Positions 18,968-27,796 of a stretch of 64,000 nt of DNA are shown here, piece after piece. Made by a program: the position numbers and the translations under genes. Every line of letters starts with the position of its first letter. Positions within the stretch are counted from its first letter, which is position 1. This stretch comes from Massilia sp. TS11 (lineage in GTDB: Bacteria; Pseudomonadota; Gammaproteobacteria; Burkholderiales; Burkholderiaceae_D), in contig NZ_JAKLTS010000016.1 in NCBI RefSeq assembly GCF_022012445.1, positions 29,756 through 93,755 of the forward strand. Reading direction: 5' to 3'. The notes beneath the pieces were generated by a model. That model searched no databases and had not been told where the DNA came from. It saw only the letters and a program-made list of their open reading frames with translations.

Positions 18968-19294
18968 TTACCCCAAGCTCAGTCGCAACACGGTAAAACT
19001 TAGCATTCCGAAAACGATCGTCTGCAACATGTCGCGCCGCAGCAAATAGAAGGCAATCGCGGCCACGCCAGCGAGCAATTTGGCATTGTGCAGGCTGAAG
19101 GAAAACTGGGCGCCCGTGCCCAGCATATCGGGCGCGACGATGGCCGCCAGCGCACAGGCCGGCGCATAGCGCAGCACTTCCTGCACGCGCGGCGGCAGAT
19201 TGATGTGGTGGCCCACCAGCCAGAAGCCGGCGCGCGTGATGGCCGTGGCGCAGGCCATGGCGCAGATGGTGATCCAGATCTCGAGTGCGCTCAT
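18968..19294 (-). CDS. azlD: AzlD-like small subunit of branched-chain amino acid exporter
   Basis: A 108-residue hydrophobic protein with about four membrane segments, starting [22 protein letters not shown] and containing the family-like [15 protein letters not shown]. AzlD works with AzlC to export branched-chain amino acids or analogues. Its start overlaps the azlC stop by 4 bases. Confidence 0.85.
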   Translation of the reverse strand: MSALEIWITICAMACATAITRAGFWLVGHHINLPPRVQEVLRYAPACALAAIVAPDMLGTGAQFSFSLHNAKLLAGVAAIAFYLLRRDMLQTIVFGMLSFTVLRLSLG

Positions 19295-20025
19295 CGGTGT
19301 TTGGCCTTCCAGGCGGCGCCCATTTCCTCGGCCAGCATGGCCGTCAGCATGCCCACCAGCACCGCCGCCAGCATGCCGAGTTTATAGGGCAGGCCGGCCG
19401 CCAGAATCGACACAGCGGCCGCCACCAGCACGCCCAGCAGGGCCGGCCGGCTGGCCGTCAGCGGCACCAGAATGCACAGGATGGCCAGGCTGCCAGCGAA
19501 CTCCAGGCCCCAGGCGCTGGGCACGACGGCGCCGAGCAGGATGCCGACGATCGAGCCGCTCTGCCAGGCCGCCCAGTTCGGCCACAGCAGGCCTTTCAGG
19601 AAGGACAGCTTGCCGGGGGCCGGGGCCTCCTCCGGATAGCGCTGCAGGAACAGGGCCACCGAGAAGTCGCCCGAGGAATAGCCGTACAGCAGGCGCTGGC
19701 GCCAGGGCAGATGGGCGAAATGGGGCGCCATCAGCACCGAGAAAATGACGAAGCGCAGATTGACGACGAGGGCCGTGACGAACACCACCCAGACCGGGGC
19801 GCCGGCCGCGATCAGGGGCAGCGAGGCCAGCTGGGCCGAGCCGGCGAAGGTCAGCAGGGTCATGCCCAGGGCCTGCGGCACGCTCAGCCCGCTCTTGATC
19901 ATGGCCACGCCGACCACCAGACCCCAGGCGCAGATACCAAACAGCGACGGCAGTCCGACCTTGAGGGCGGCGCGGTAGGCGTCCGGATCGGGAATATCGC
20001 TGAGGTGGGTAGGCGGGCTCGACAT
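19291..20025 (-). CDS. azlC: AzlC-like branched-chain amino acid permease
   Basis: A 244-residue inner-membrane protein with LPSLFGICAWGLVVGVAMIKSG, FAGSAQLA and NLRFVIFSVLMAPHF, which are AzlC family blocks, and several hydrophobic helices. It is the large subunit of an AzlCD export pair. The ATG at 20025 was preferred; an upstream frame would extend into the divergent promoter region. It overlaps azlD by 4 bases. Confidence 0.88.
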   Translation of the reverse strand: MSSPPTHLSDIPDPDAYRAALKVGLPSLFGICAWGLVVGVAMIKSGLSVPQALGMTLLTFAGSAQLASLPLIAAGAPVWVVFVTALVVNLRFVIFSVLMAPHFAHLPWRQRLLYGYSSGDFSVALFLQRYPEEAPAPGKLSFLKGLLWPNWAAWQSGSIVGILLGAVVPSAWGLEFAGSLAILCILVPLTASRPALLGVLVAAAVSILAAGLPYKLGMLAAVLVGMLTAMLAEEMGAAWKAKHR

Positions 20026-20131
20026 GGCTGTGGATGAAGCGTGGAAGCAACATTGTAGCGGGCTTGGACAAAGCGCGTGGCCCAATGCTTTAGAATCATG
20101 CTTTTCCCATTGGATTGCTTTCGGAGACTCA

Positions 20132-20326
20132 ATGAGCACGACCCCGACCGCCGCCGTCGAACTCGACGGCAAGGACCTGCCCGCCTACTGCCCCAACCCG
20201 GCCATGCCGCTGTGGTCCGGCCATCCCAAGGTCTTCCTCGACTTTGACCACCACGGCCAGGCCAAATGCCCGTACTGCGGCACCGTCTACCAGCTCAAGC
20301 CGGGCGTGTCGGCCGGGCACCACTGA
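20132..20326 (+). CDS. CHCC-type zinc-finger protein (NDUFS6-like)
   Basis: A 64-residue protein with Cys (AYCPNP), His (SGHP), then CPYCG near the end, matching the small CHCC zinc-finger family related to complex I subunit NDUFS6. Its role in bacteria is unclear. CGGAGACTCA precedes the ATG at 20132, which excludes a longer upstream frame. It is the first gene of a plus-strand run divergent from azlC. Confidence 0.82.
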   Translation: MSTTPTAAVELDGKDLPAYCPNPAMPLWSGHPKVFLDFDHHGQAKCPYCGTVYQLKPGVSAGHH

Positions 20327-20331
20327 CGCCC

Positions 20332-20763
20332 ATGGCCGAGAAGCGCCGCAAGCACAATAACGGCTCGCCGCAGGAGGTCGAAACGGCCTTCTACGATGCG
20401 ATCAACCGCGGCGACGTGGCCGCGCTGATGGCGCTCTGGGCCGACGACGAAGAGATCGTCTGCATCCACCCGGGCGGGCCGCGCCTGCACGGGCATGCCG
20501 AGATCCAGGCCTCGTGGGAAGCGATTCTGTCCCATGGCGGCCTGGACATCCATCCCTCGGCCCTGCACGAGACCCATAATCTGATGGCCTCGGTGCACAC
20601 GGTGATCGAAGGCGCGACCCTGGCCAGCGGCGAACCGAACTATCTGGTCGCCACCAATGTCTACCACAAGACGCCCAAAGGCTGGCGGCTGGTGCTGCAC
20701 CATGCCTCTGTGGCGCCCGGCAATGCGCCAGCCTTGCCGAACATGCCAGCCATCCTGCACTGA
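20332..20763 (+). CDS. NTF2-like (SnoaL/DUF4440-type) protein
   Basis: A 143-residue protein with an NTF2-like profile: a helical N-terminus (VETAFYDAINRGDVAALMALWADDEE), then IVCIHPGGPRLHG and C-terminal beta strands (YKTPKGWRLVLHHAS-like). Members act as small hydrolases, isomerases or ligand-binding proteins; nothing here fixes the function. It starts 5 bases after the zinc-finger gene and ends 2 bases before the YheT hydrolase gene, so co-expression is likely. Confidence 0.8.
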   Translation: MAEKRRKHNNGSPQEVETAFYDAINRGDVAALMALWADDEEIVCIHPGGPRLHGHAEIQASWEAILSHGGLDIHPSALHETHNLMASVHTVIEGATLASGEPNYLVATNVYHKTPKGWRLVLHHASVAPGNAPALPNMPAILH

Positions 20764-20765
20764 CC

Positions 20766-21704
20766 ATGCACTACACCCAGCCCGTGTGGCTGCCGGGCGG
20801 ACATCTGCAAACCATCGTCCCGGCACTCTGGAGCCGCAAGCCGCGCCTGCACTACCGGCGCGAGCGCTGGGACACGCCCGATGCCGACTTCATCGATGTC
20901 GACTTCATCGACGCCGCCGCCGGCCAGCCGCTGGTGGTGCTGTTCCACGGGCTCGAGGGCTCGTCCGACAGCCACTACGCGCGCGCCCTGATGGCGGCCG
21001 TGCAGGCGCGCGGCTGGGCCGGGGCGGTGCCGCATTTCCGCGGCTGCTCGGGCGAACTCAACCGTGCGCCGCGCTTCTACCATTCGGGCGATGCGCGCGA
21101 AATCGACTGGATCCTGCGGCGCCTGGCCGCGCGCGCCAGCGGCCCCGTGTACGCGTGCGGCGTCTCGCTCGGCGGCAATGCCCTGCTGCGCTGGCTCGGC
21201 GAGGAAGGCAGCGGCGCCGGCTTCGTGCGCGCGGCCTGCGCCGTCTCGGCCCCGCTCGACCTGGCCGCGGGCGGGGCGGCCCTGTCGTCCGGCTTCAACC
21301 GCCTGTACACGCGCATGTTCCTGCAGACGCTCAAGCCCAAGTGCCTGGCCAAGCTGCAGCAGTATCCGGGCCTGTTCGACCGCCAGGCCCTGCTGGCCGC
21401 GCGCGACCTGTATGCCTTCGATAATGTGGTGACGGCGCCGCTGCACGGCTACCGCAACACGGACGACTACTGGGACCGCGCCAGCGCCAAGCATGTGCTG
21501 CCCGACATCACCGTGCCGACCCTCGTGCTCAATGCCCGCAACGACCCGTTTCTGCCCGGCGTACACCTGCCGCGCCATGCCTCGGCCGCGGTGACGCTCG
21601 ATTATCCCGAACATGGCGGCCATGTCGGCTTTGCCGTCGGCGGCCTGCCGGGCCGGCTCGACTGGCTGCCGCAGCGCCTGCTGCATTTCCTCGACCACGC
21701 TTGA
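20766..21704 (+). CDS. YheT family alpha/beta hydrolase
   Basis: A 312-residue hydrolase with the N-terminal LPGGHLQTIVPALW typical of YheT, the oxyanion-loop FHGLEGSSDSHYAR, the nucleophile GVSLGGNALLRWLGE, Asp in NARNDPFLP and the catalytic His in HGGHVGF. It is likely a carboxylesterase; the substrate is unknown. The gene starts 2 bases after its neighbour and is followed by a gene of the same strand one base later. Confidence 0.92.
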   Translation: MHYTQPVWLPGGHLQTIVPALWSRKPRLHYRRERWDTPDADFIDVDFIDAAAGQPLVVLFHGLEGSSDSHYARALMAAVQARGWAGAVPHFRGCSGELNRAPRFYHSGDAREIDWILRRLAARASGPVYACGVSLGGNALLRWLGEEGSGAGFVRAACAVSAPLDLAAGGAALSSGFNRLYTRMFLQTLKPKCLAKLQQYPGLFDRQALLAARDLYAFDNVVTAPLHGYRNTDDYWDRASAKHVLPDITVPTLVLNARNDPFLPGVHLPRHASAAVTLDYPEHGGHVGFAVGGLPGRLDWLPQRLLHFLDHA

Positions 21705-21705
21705 T

Positions 21706-22296
21706 ATGGATGAGATCGTCAAACAGGCCATGGCCAAATGGCCGAATGTGCCCCACTGCTACGGCTGGCTGGCGCTCGATGCGCGCGGCCACTGGCGCAT
21801 GCGCGATGAGCGCGCCCAGCAGCTGAAACTGCCCGGCGACAAGCTGAGCAACCCAGCCCTGGTCGGCTTCATCAACCGCAATTATCTGGCCGACGCGCGC
21901 GGCTGCTGGTATTTTCAGAACGGCCCCCAGCGCGTGTATGTGGCGCTGGAAACCACGCCCTTCGTGGCGCGCACCGATCCCGAGGCCGGTCTGCTGCTGC
22001 ACACGGGCGAGCCGGCCGGTCCGCTCGACTGGGCCGGCCTGACCGAGATTGGCGAGGTGCTGGTGCGGGCCGGCGGCCGCCTGGCCCAGATCGACGACCG
22101 CGACGTCGCCAGCCTGCTCGGCCTGCTACGCCTGGAGGGCGCGCCGCTGGCCGACGATGGCCTGCTCGACTGGCTGGCCGCGCCGCGTGGCCGGCTGCAG
22201 CTGACGGTCGCCGGCCAGACCCTGGAGGTGGAAGCGCTCGAGCGGGCCAGCCTGCCGGCCCGCTTCGGCTATGTGCAACACCCGCAGCCTGCTTAG
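21706..22296 (+). CDS. Conserved DUF-type protein downstream of YheT
   Basis: A 196-residue soluble protein beginning MDEIVKQAMAKWPNVPHCYG. The N-terminal half (GWLALDARGHWRMRDER and WYFQNGPQRVYVALE) looks like a proteobacterial DUF commonly following yheT; I do not recall the DUF number with certainty. No catalytic motif is evident. It starts one base after the YheT stop and its stop codon overlaps that of the convergent PsiF gene. Confidence 0.75.
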   Translation: MDEIVKQAMAKWPNVPHCYGWLALDARGHWRMRDERAQQLKLPGDKLSNPALVGFINRNYLADARGCWYFQNGPQRVYVALETTPFVARTDPEAGLLLHTGEPAGPLDWAGLTEIGEVLVRAGGRLAQIDDRDVASLLGLLRLEGAPLADDGLLDWLAAPRGRLQLTVAGQTLEVEALERASLPARFGYVQHPQPA

Positions 22297-22571
22297 CCTT
22301 TCTTGGCGTCGGCCTCGCACTTCTTCATGAAGGCGTTCTTGGCGGCGCCGGCCAGGGCCTTGCCGTTCTTGTCGATGGCCTTGGCTTCGCAGCTCGGGGC
22401 CGGCGCGGCCGCCTTGGCCTCGGCTTCGCACTTCTTCATGAACGAATTTTTGGCGGCGCCGGCCAGCGGCTTGCCATTCTTGCCGACCGCCTTGGCGGCG
22501 CAATCGTCTTCGGCGAAGGCGATATTGGTGGCGAACAGGGCGGCGATGGCGACGGCGATGAATTTCTGCAT
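22293..22571 (-). CDS. Secreted PsiF-repeat protein
   Basis: A 92-residue protein with a signal peptide (about 1-20, ending IAFA) followed by two near-identical 30-residue repeats. Each repeat has C-x-AKA-x2-KNGK-x-LAGAAK-N-x-FMKKCEA. This is the PsiF repeat of the E. coli phosphate-starvation protein; the biochemical role is unknown. A GGGGAG box precedes the ATG. The paired cysteines in each repeat suggest periplasmic disulfides. Confidence 0.85.
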   Translation of the reverse strand: MQKFIAVAIAALFATNIAFAEDDCAAKAVGKNGKPLAGAAKNSFMKKCEAEAKAAAPAPSCEAKAIDKNGKALAGAAKNAFMKKCEADAKKG

Positions 22572-22625
22572 GATGAACTCCCCTTGTGGTGTGGAACTGC
22601 GGATGCACGCCTGCGCGGCGTGCGC

Positions 22626-24209
22626 TTAACCGTTTTGCTTCTTCTCTTTCATCTCTTCCTTGCGGCGCGCCAGCAGCTCACGTTCGCGCGCGTCGATGAT
22701 GGCCTGATCGTAGAAGGTGGCGTCGGGCGCCTTGCGCGCCAGCGCCAGCTGATCGAGCGCGGCCATGGTGCCGCCCTGCAGCACATACGATTCGGCCAGC
22801 GACAGATGCTGGAGCGCGATCTTGCCCTGGGCCGCATAGGTCTTGGCCAGCGCGTCGTGCAGCTTCGGTTCGCTGCGGTACTGCTGCACCTGGTCGCGCA
22901 GATAGGCGGCCGCTTCCTCGTAGCGGCCATTGGCGTACAGGGCGTCGGCCAGGCGGCGCGCAATCCCGCGCGCCAGCGGGTAACGCGCATGGGCCGCGCG
23001 CGCCTCGTCCAGGGCGGCGGCCAGCACGGCCGGCGGCTGGCCCGGCGCCAGCTTCACTTCGAGCGCGGTCAGGGCGAAGATGGCGCCGGCATCGCTGTCG
23101 CTGGCGGCGGCTGAGAGCACACCCGGGCGCGGCTTGGCATAGGTGGTCTGGGCCGCGTCCAGCCACTGCTGGGCTTCGGCCAGCTGGCCGCGCTGCAGGG
23201 CCAGGCAGGCCAGGCCGTACTGGGCGGCCGTCTTCTGCTGGCGGCTTTCCTGCTGCAGCTGGGTCTCGAAGAATTTGCGCGTTTCGCTGAGGGCGGCGTC
23301 GCTCGTATCCTGCAGCACGCGCGTGCGTGCGCGCGCCAGGTGGAAGTCGATGCTGTCGGCGCGCTGGCGGTAAGGCGCCTCGCGGATGCGCGCCTGCATG
23401 TCGGCGATGCGCTCCTGGGTCAGCGGGTGGCTCAGCAGCCAGGACGGCACATCGCTGTAGACGCGCATGGCCGTCTGCAGGCGGCCGAAGAAGGCCACCA
23501 TGCCCGAGGTGTCGAAACCCGAGGCCGTCATGATCTGGAAGCCGACGCGGTCGGCCTCGCGCTCGGCATCGCGCGAGAAATTGAGCTGGCGCTGGATGGC
23601 CAGGCCCTGCCCGCCCATCAGCACGCCGATCGGCACGTCGGACGCGGTCTGGCTCGAGCGCGCGGCCAGCACGGCCAGCACCATTGCCGCCAGCGGAATC
23701 AGGGCGTCCTGGCGCTGCTGGCCGAGCATGCGCGCGATGTGGCGCTGGGCCACGTGGCCGATTTCGTGCGACAGCACCGAGGCCAGTTCGGATTCATTCT
23801 GGGCCGCCAGCAGCAGGGCCGAGTGGACCGCGATGAAGCCGCCCGGCAGGGCAAACGCATTGATGGCCGGGTCGCGCACGGCGAAGAAGAAGTAGTCGAA
23901 ATTGGCGTCGCCGCGCGCGCCGGGCCGCGCCGCCACCAGATTATTGCCGATCTGGTTCAGGTATTCGATCAGCACGTCGTCGTCGAGGTAGTCGCGGTCG
24001 CGCCGGATGTCGCGCATGATCTCCTCGCCCAGGCGGCGTTCGAGCACCGGGGTCAGGTCTTCGCGCGCGGCATCGCCGAGCTGAGGCAGCTCGGCTTGCT
24101 GCGGCGCGGCCGGGCCGGCCGGTGCGGCCAAGGCCAGGCTCGACAGCGTCGCCCAGCCCAGCAGGGCCAGGGCGCGGCGGACGGCACGGAGGACGGGATC
24201 AGTGAGCAC
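22626..24209 (-). CDS. M48 family zinc metalloprotease with TPR region (BepA/YfgC-like)
   Basis: A 527-residue periplasmic protein with a signal peptide (LALLGWATLSSLALA), an M48 protease domain with the zinc motif HEIGH (LSHEIGHVAQRH) and the third ligand in EREADRVG. C-terminal helical TPR-like repeats follow. BepA-type proteases check the assembly and degradation of outer-membrane proteins such as LptD and BamA. The start is a GTG at 24209 (VLTDPVLRAVRRALALLG), since farther upstream the frame enters the divergent moaC gene. The C-terminus is highly charged. Confidence 0.88.
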   Translation of the reverse strand: MLTDPVLRAVRRALALLGWATLSSLALAAPAGPAAPQQAELPQLGDAAREDLTPVLERRLGEEIMRDIRRDRDYLDDDVLIEYLNQIGNNLVAARPGARGDANFDYFFFAVRDPAINAFALPGGFIAVHSALLLAAQNESELASVLSHEIGHVAQRHIARMLGQQRQDALIPLAAMVLAVLAARSSQTASDVPIGVLMGGQGLAIQRQLNFSRDAEREADRVGFQIMTASGFDTSGMVAFFGRLQTAMRVYSDVPSWLLSHPLTQERIADMQARIREAPYRQRADSIDFHLARARTRVLQDTSDAALSETRKFFETQLQQESRQQKTAAQYGLACLALQRGQLAEAQQWLDAAQTTYAKPRPGVLSAAASDSDAGAIFALTALEVKLAPGQPPAVLAAALDEARAAHARYPLARGIARRLADALYANGRYEEAAAYLRDQVQQYRSEPKLHDALAKTYAAQGKIALQHLSLAESYVLQGGTMAALDQLALARKAPDATFYDQAIIDARERELLARRKEEMKEKKQNG

Positions 24210-24282
24210 GGTGCTATGATACCTGCAGCCGCGCACAATGCCAGTCCCGGCCGCGCCTCCCTCACAGTTTGTTACAGCTTTC

Positions 24283-24771
24283 ATGAGTTCCGCCGACACC
24301 CTCACCCACTTCGATGCCGCCGGCCAGGCCCATATGGTCGACGTCGGCGCCAAGGCCGACACCGCCCGCGTGGCCGTGGCCGCCGGTTCGATCCGCATGC
24401 TGCCGGCCACGCTGGCCCACATCACCCAAGGCACGGCCAAAAAGGGCGACGTGCTCGGCATCGCGCGCATCGCCGCCATCATGGCCGCCAAGCGCACCAG
24501 CGACCTGATTCCCCTGTGCCACCCGCTGGCCCTGACGCGCGTGGCGGTCGACTTCGAGGTCGATGACGCCCTGCCCGGCGTGCACTGCCGCGCCCAGGTC
24601 GAAACCTATGGCAAGACCGGGGTCGAAATGGAAGCGCTGACGGCCGTGCAGGTCGGCCTGCTGACCATCTACGACATGTGCAAGGCGGTCGACCGCGGCA
24701 TGCTGATGACGAATGTGCGCGTGCTCGAAAAGCACGGCGGCAAATCGGGCGACTGGGTGGCCGCGGTATGA
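24283..24771 (+). CDS. moaC: Cyclic pyranopterin monophosphate synthase
   Basis: MoaC makes cyclic pyranopterin monophosphate in molybdenum cofactor synthesis. The 162 residues include [44 protein letters not shown] and [11 protein letters not shown], with conserved catalytic Lys, Asp and His. The start ATG 24283 gives the usual length. It relates functionally to the molybdenum hydroxylase encoded at 42298-44897. Its TGA overlaps the ATG of the next gene. Confidence 0.96.
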   Translation: MSSADTLTHFDAAGQAHMVDVGAKADTARVAVAAGSIRMLPATLAHITQGTAKKGDVLGIARIAAIMAAKRTSDLIPLCHPLALTRVAVDFEVDDALPGVHCRAQVETYGKTGVEMEALTAVQVGLLTIYDMCKAVDRGMLMTNVRVLEKHGGKSGDWVAAV

Positions 24772-25667
24772 GCCGGCAGCGCCGCCAACTGCTGCTGGCC
24801 CTGCTGGCGGCGCCGCTGGCGCGCGCGGCCGGTCTGCCCCAGGTCGGCGTGGGCCGGATCGAGCGCCTGGCCGATTTCCCCTCGCGCCATGTGCCGGCGC
24901 GCCATATCGACGTCTGGCTGCCGCCCGGGCACGACGGACAGCGCCCGCTGCGCGTGCTCTACATGCACGACGGGCAGATGCTGTTCGATGCGCGCAGCAC
25001 CTGGAACGGCCAGTCCTGGCAGGTGGCCGATACCCTGGCGCGCCTGATCGCCAGCAGCGCCGTGGCGCCGACCATGGTGGTTGGCATCTGGAACAAGGAC
25101 GGCCTGCGCACGGCCGAATATTTTCCCCAGCGCGCACTCGACTACCTGCCGCCGGCCCTGCGCGACACGGCCGTGCGCGAGCGCCTGGGCGGCGCGCCCC
25201 AGGCCGACGCCTATCTGCGCTTTCTGGTCGAGGAACTCAAGCCGGCCATCGACGCGCGCTACCCGACCCGCGCCGGACGGGCCGACACCGCCATCATGGG
25301 CTCGAGCATGGGCGGCCTGATTTCGCTCTACGCGCTGTGCGAATACCCGCAGGTGTTCGGCGGCGCGGCCGGCCTGTCGACCCACTGGACCGGCCTGATG
25401 ACCCAGAACGCGAGCGTGCCCCTGGCCCTGTTCCGCTACCTGCAGACCCATCTGCCCGATCCGGCCAGCCACCGGCTCTATCTCGACACCGGCGACCAGA
25501 CGCTCGACGCGCTCTACCCGCCGCATCAGGACTGGGTCGACCTGCTAGTGCGCGAGGCCGGCTATGGCGCAGCGAATTTCCGCTCGTGCCGATTCCCCGG
25601 CGCCGCCCATCTCGAAACGGCCTGGGCGGCCCGGCTGGAGGAACCGCTGCGTTTCCTGCTTGCCTGA
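24768..25667 (+). CDS. Putative esterase (esterase D/enterochelin-esterase-like)
   Basis: A 299-residue alpha/beta hydrolase with a basic N-terminus and hydrophobic stretch ([15 protein letters not shown]) that looks like an export signal. Family blocks are [20 protein letters not shown], the nucleophile [13 protein letters not shown] and C-terminal [12 protein letters not shown] with the catalytic His. The fold matches the putative-esterase family acting on small or siderophore esters; the substrate is unknown. It overlaps moaC by 4 bases. Confidence 0.85.
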   Translation: MSRQRRQLLLALLAAPLARAAGLPQVGVGRIERLADFPSRHVPARHIDVWLPPGHDGQRPLRVLYMHDGQMLFDARSTWNGQSWQVADTLARLIASSAVAPTMVVGIWNKDGLRTAEYFPQRALDYLPPALRDTAVRERLGGAPQADAYLRFLVEELKPAIDARYPTRAGRADTAIMGSSMGGLISLYALCEYPQVFGGAAGLSTHWTGLMTQNASVPLALFRYLQTHLPDPASHRLYLDTGDQTLDALYPPHQDWVDLLVREAGYGAANFRSCRFPGAAHLETAWAARLEEPLRFLLA

Positions 25668-25763
25668 AGTATTTACATCTTTGTCACTGGCGATACTCGA
25701 CACCTTGTCACAAAAGCAGTAGTCTTATGCTTATCGGCAAGATTCGGAATCAAAAAAACAAGG

Positions 25764-26471
25764 ATGAGCAAACCCTCTCCCGAAGCGCAGCCGCAACCCT
25801 TCGAATTTGATGCCATGAATTTGCAGGTGGGCGGGCGCCTGCAATTTCTCACGCACCGGACGATCAAGCCCGTCCAATACTTTTCCTCACTGATTGGTTA
25901 TGTGCGGGATGAGTACCTGATCGTCAAGACGCCGTTCGAGAACGGCGCCCCGATCGGCCTGAACGAAGGCGAGAAGCTGACCATCCGCGTGTTCACGGGC
26001 GTGAACGTGTGCAGTTTCACCTGCACGGTGCTGCGCGCGTTTCCGCGCCCGATCAATTACGTGCACCTGAGCTTCCCCGACCAGATCCAGGGCACCAGCC
26101 TGCGCGCCGCCGTGCGCGTCAAGGTCGACATTCCGGCCCAGGTAACGGGCTCGCGCGCCTTCGCCACCTGCAATGTCTTCATCGTCAATCTGTCGGTATC
26201 GGGGGCGCTGATCGAGTCGCCGCGCAAGCTGTCCGAGCTGGACAAGCAGATCAATCTGTCCTTCACCCTGCTGACCCAGCCGGGCAATCTCCAGGTGCGG
26301 GTCACTACCAAGGCGGCCGTGCGCAATGCCGGCGTGGTCGAGGACCGGCCCGACAGCGAGCCGATCTACACCTATGGCGTGCAATTCCTCGGCCTCGAGC
26401 CATCCCACTACACGCTGCTGCAGAACCTCACCTACGAAGCCCTGATCTCCGACCGCGCCAAGATCGTCTGA
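25764..26471 (+). CDS. PilZ-domain flagellar brake-like protein (YcgR-like)
   Basis: A 235-residue protein with an N-terminal YcgR-type beta domain (about 20-110) and a PilZ domain carrying the c-di-GMP motifs RAAVRVKVDIPA (RxxxR) and NLSVSGALIES (D/NxSxxG). Such proteins bind c-di-GMP and slow flagellar rotation. AAGGATG-type spacing at the start is tight. It lies beside two type IV pilin genes and relates functionally to the HD-GYP regulator at 4157-5203 (inference). The upstream 96 bases are AT-rich and may hold its promoter. Confidence 0.9.
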   Translation: MSKPSPEAQPQPFEFDAMNLQVGGRLQFLTHRTIKPVQYFSSLIGYVRDEYLIVKTPFENGAPIGLNEGEKLTIRVFTGVNVCSFTCTVLRAFPRPINYVHLSFPDQIQGTSLRAAVRVKVDIPAQVTGSRAFATCNVFIVNLSVSGALIESPRKLSELDKQINLSFTLLTQPGNLQVRVTTKAAVRNAGVVEDRPDSEPIYTYGVQFLGLEPSHYTLLQNLTYEALISDRAKIV

Positions 26472-26481
26472 GCGCCCCGAG

Positions 26482-26540
26482 AAAAAATGGGGTCAGACCC
26501 CATTTATCCGATCGGAAAAATGGGGTCTGACCCCGATTTA
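26482..26540. repeat. Tandem pair of palindromic GGGGTC-GACCCC repeats, copies 2 and 3
   Basis: Two copies follow one another: GGGGTCAGACCCC near 26489-26501 and GGGGTCTGACCCC near 26522-26534. Both carry a leading AAAAAT and a trailing ATTTAT, with about 33-base periodicity. They match the element at 13862-13886. They lie between the PilZ gene stop and a pilin terminator and may act as extra transcript-end hairpins. Confidence 0.75.
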
Positions 26541-26550
26541 TCTGTGGAGC

Positions 26551-26580
26551 AAAAAAAACCGCCCGGCAGGCGGGCGGTTT
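26551..26580 (-). terminator. Rho-independent terminator of first pilin gene
   Basis: The inverted repeat AACCGCCCG / CGGGCGGTT (26557-26565 and 26571-26579) is preceded on the plus strand by eight A, which is a T-run at the 3' end of a minus-strand transcript. It lies 37 bases after the pilin stop at 26617. Confidence 0.88.
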
Positions 26581-26616
26581 CTGGTGGCGGCCAGCGTAGG
26601 CTGGCCAGGGGCGCGA

Positions 26617-27063
26617 TTAGGTACCCGTGCAGACGCTGGTCGGGCCGGCGTATTTCTGCAGAGCCTGAGTACCGCAGGACCAGGTGCCGGTGGCGCCGAT
26701 GGCACGGGTCAGGGTGATGGTCTTCGAAGCGACCGAAGCGGGGCCGCCGTTGATCGTGCAGGTGATGGTGGCAGCCGTGGTGGTGCCGTCGCCAGCGACC
26801 GCAATGGTCGAGCAGTTGGTGGTGGCAGCAGCCAGGCCGGTGGCGGCCAGGGTCGGTGCCGAACCATCGTTCAGCGCGGTTTCCACGCCGGTTTTGCCGC
26901 CGGAGATTTCCGCCAGAGCCGAGGCCCATTTCGATTTGGCCACATAGTCCTGGTAGGCCGGGATAGCCACGGCAGCCAGGATACCAATGATGGCAACCAC
27001 GATCATCAGTTCAATCAGGGTAAAGCCGGCTTGGGCTTTCTTGATCATCTTCATCGATTTCAT
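26617..27063 (-). CDS. Type IV pilin-like major subunit
   Basis: A 148-residue prepilin with the class III leader MKSMKMIKKAQAG cut before Phe ([21 protein letters not shown]), then AYQDYVAKS. Two C-terminal cysteines (WSCGT and SVC) probably form the D-region disulfide. It is likely a PilA-type subunit assembled into type IV pili for twitching or DNA uptake. The ATG at 27063 follows GGAGATTGAC. It resembles the next pilin gene but differs in leader and C-terminus. Confidence 0.9.
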   Translation of the reverse strand: MKSMKMIKKAQAGFTLIELMIVVAIIGILAAVAIPAYQDYVAKSKWASALAEISGGKTGVETALNDGSAPTLAATGLAAATTNCSTIAVAGDGTTTAATITCTINGGPASVASKTITLTRAIGATGTWSCGTQALQKYAGPTSVCTGT

Positions 27064-27247
27064 GTCAATCTCCAGTAAGGGTGAAAAAGCGTTACCGCTC
27101 TTCCCATGTAGCAATCGGCGTGCCAACCCCTCCAGCCCGCATGCACGGACACTTTTTGTCCCTGAATTGACAAAAACTGTCAGACACTTGCTGCAATCTT
27201 AGGCAGGCGCAAAACGCGCTGACAAAATTCCGCATCTGCGCTGCAAA

Positions 27248-27275
27248 AAAAAACGGCCCCCGCAGGGGCCGCTGG
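27248..27275 (-). terminator. Rho-independent terminator of second pilin gene
   Basis: A 7-bp stem CGGCCCC / GGGGCCG (27254-27260, 27265-27271) with loop CGCA is preceded on the plus strand by nine A (27245-27253), giving a T-run at the 3' end of the minus-strand transcript. Confidence 0.88.
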
Positions 27276-27292
27276 TGTTGGGCAGCGCGCAC

Positions 27293-27736
27293 TCAGGTGC
27301 CGACGCAGGCCTCGGGCTTGCCCGCATACTTCTGCGCCACCGTGCTGGCGCAGGACCAGGTGCCGGTGTCGCCGGCCGAACGGGTCAGGGTGATCGTGTG
27401 GTTCTTCACCGTGTCGGGGCCGACCTTGATCGTGCACTCGATGATGTTGACGCCGGTGCCTGTATTGTCGCCAGTCACGGTGATGTCGCAACTGTCGGTC
27501 GGGGTGCGCAGCCCGATGTTGTTGATGTCGGGAACATCGCCATTATTCAGGGTGGCCTCGACCCCGATCTTGCCGCCCGAGATCTCGGCCAGGGCGGCCG
27601 CGAAGCGCGACTTGGCCACGTAGTCCTGATAGGCCGGAATCGCCACCGATGCCAGGATGCCGATGATGGCAACCACGATCATCAGCTCGATCAGGGTAAA
27701 GCCGCGCGCCAGGCGCCGGCGGGGGATTCGCTTCAT
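27293..27736 (-). CDS. Second type IV pilin-like subunit
   Basis: A 147-residue prepilin with a strongly basic leader ([12 protein letters not shown]) before [20 protein letters not shown] and AYQDYVAKS. The C-terminal WSCAS and EACVGT carry the putative disulfide pair. GAGGAG lies 7 bases upstream of the ATG. It is a paralogue of the 26617-27063 gene, sharing the N-terminal half closely; the variable C-terminal halves suggest a minor or alternative pilin. Each gene has its own terminator. The FHA gene is 60 bases upstream on the same strand. Confidence 0.9.
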   Translation of the reverse strand: MKRIPRRRLARGFTLIELMIVVAIIGILASVAIPAYQDYVAKSRFAAALAEISGGKIGVEATLNNGDVPDINNIGLRTPTDSCDITVTGDNTGTGVNIIECTIKVGPDTVKNHTITLTRSAGDTGTWSCASTVAQKYAGKPEACVGT

Positions 27737-27796
27737 GGCATAGCTCCTCGGGTCATTCGATGTGCGTTCAATAAGCAACCTGCGTGCCAAGCGGGC

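Noticed and set aside
22293..22571. PsiF repeats as a simple DNA repeat or CRISPR-like array
   Set aside because: Only two copies, in frame and translated with a signal peptide; they are protein repeats.
22605..22623. Hairpin GCACGC/GCGTGC downstream of the M48 gene as terminator
   Set aside because: No T-run follows; the stem is short and GC-rich, so chance is likely.
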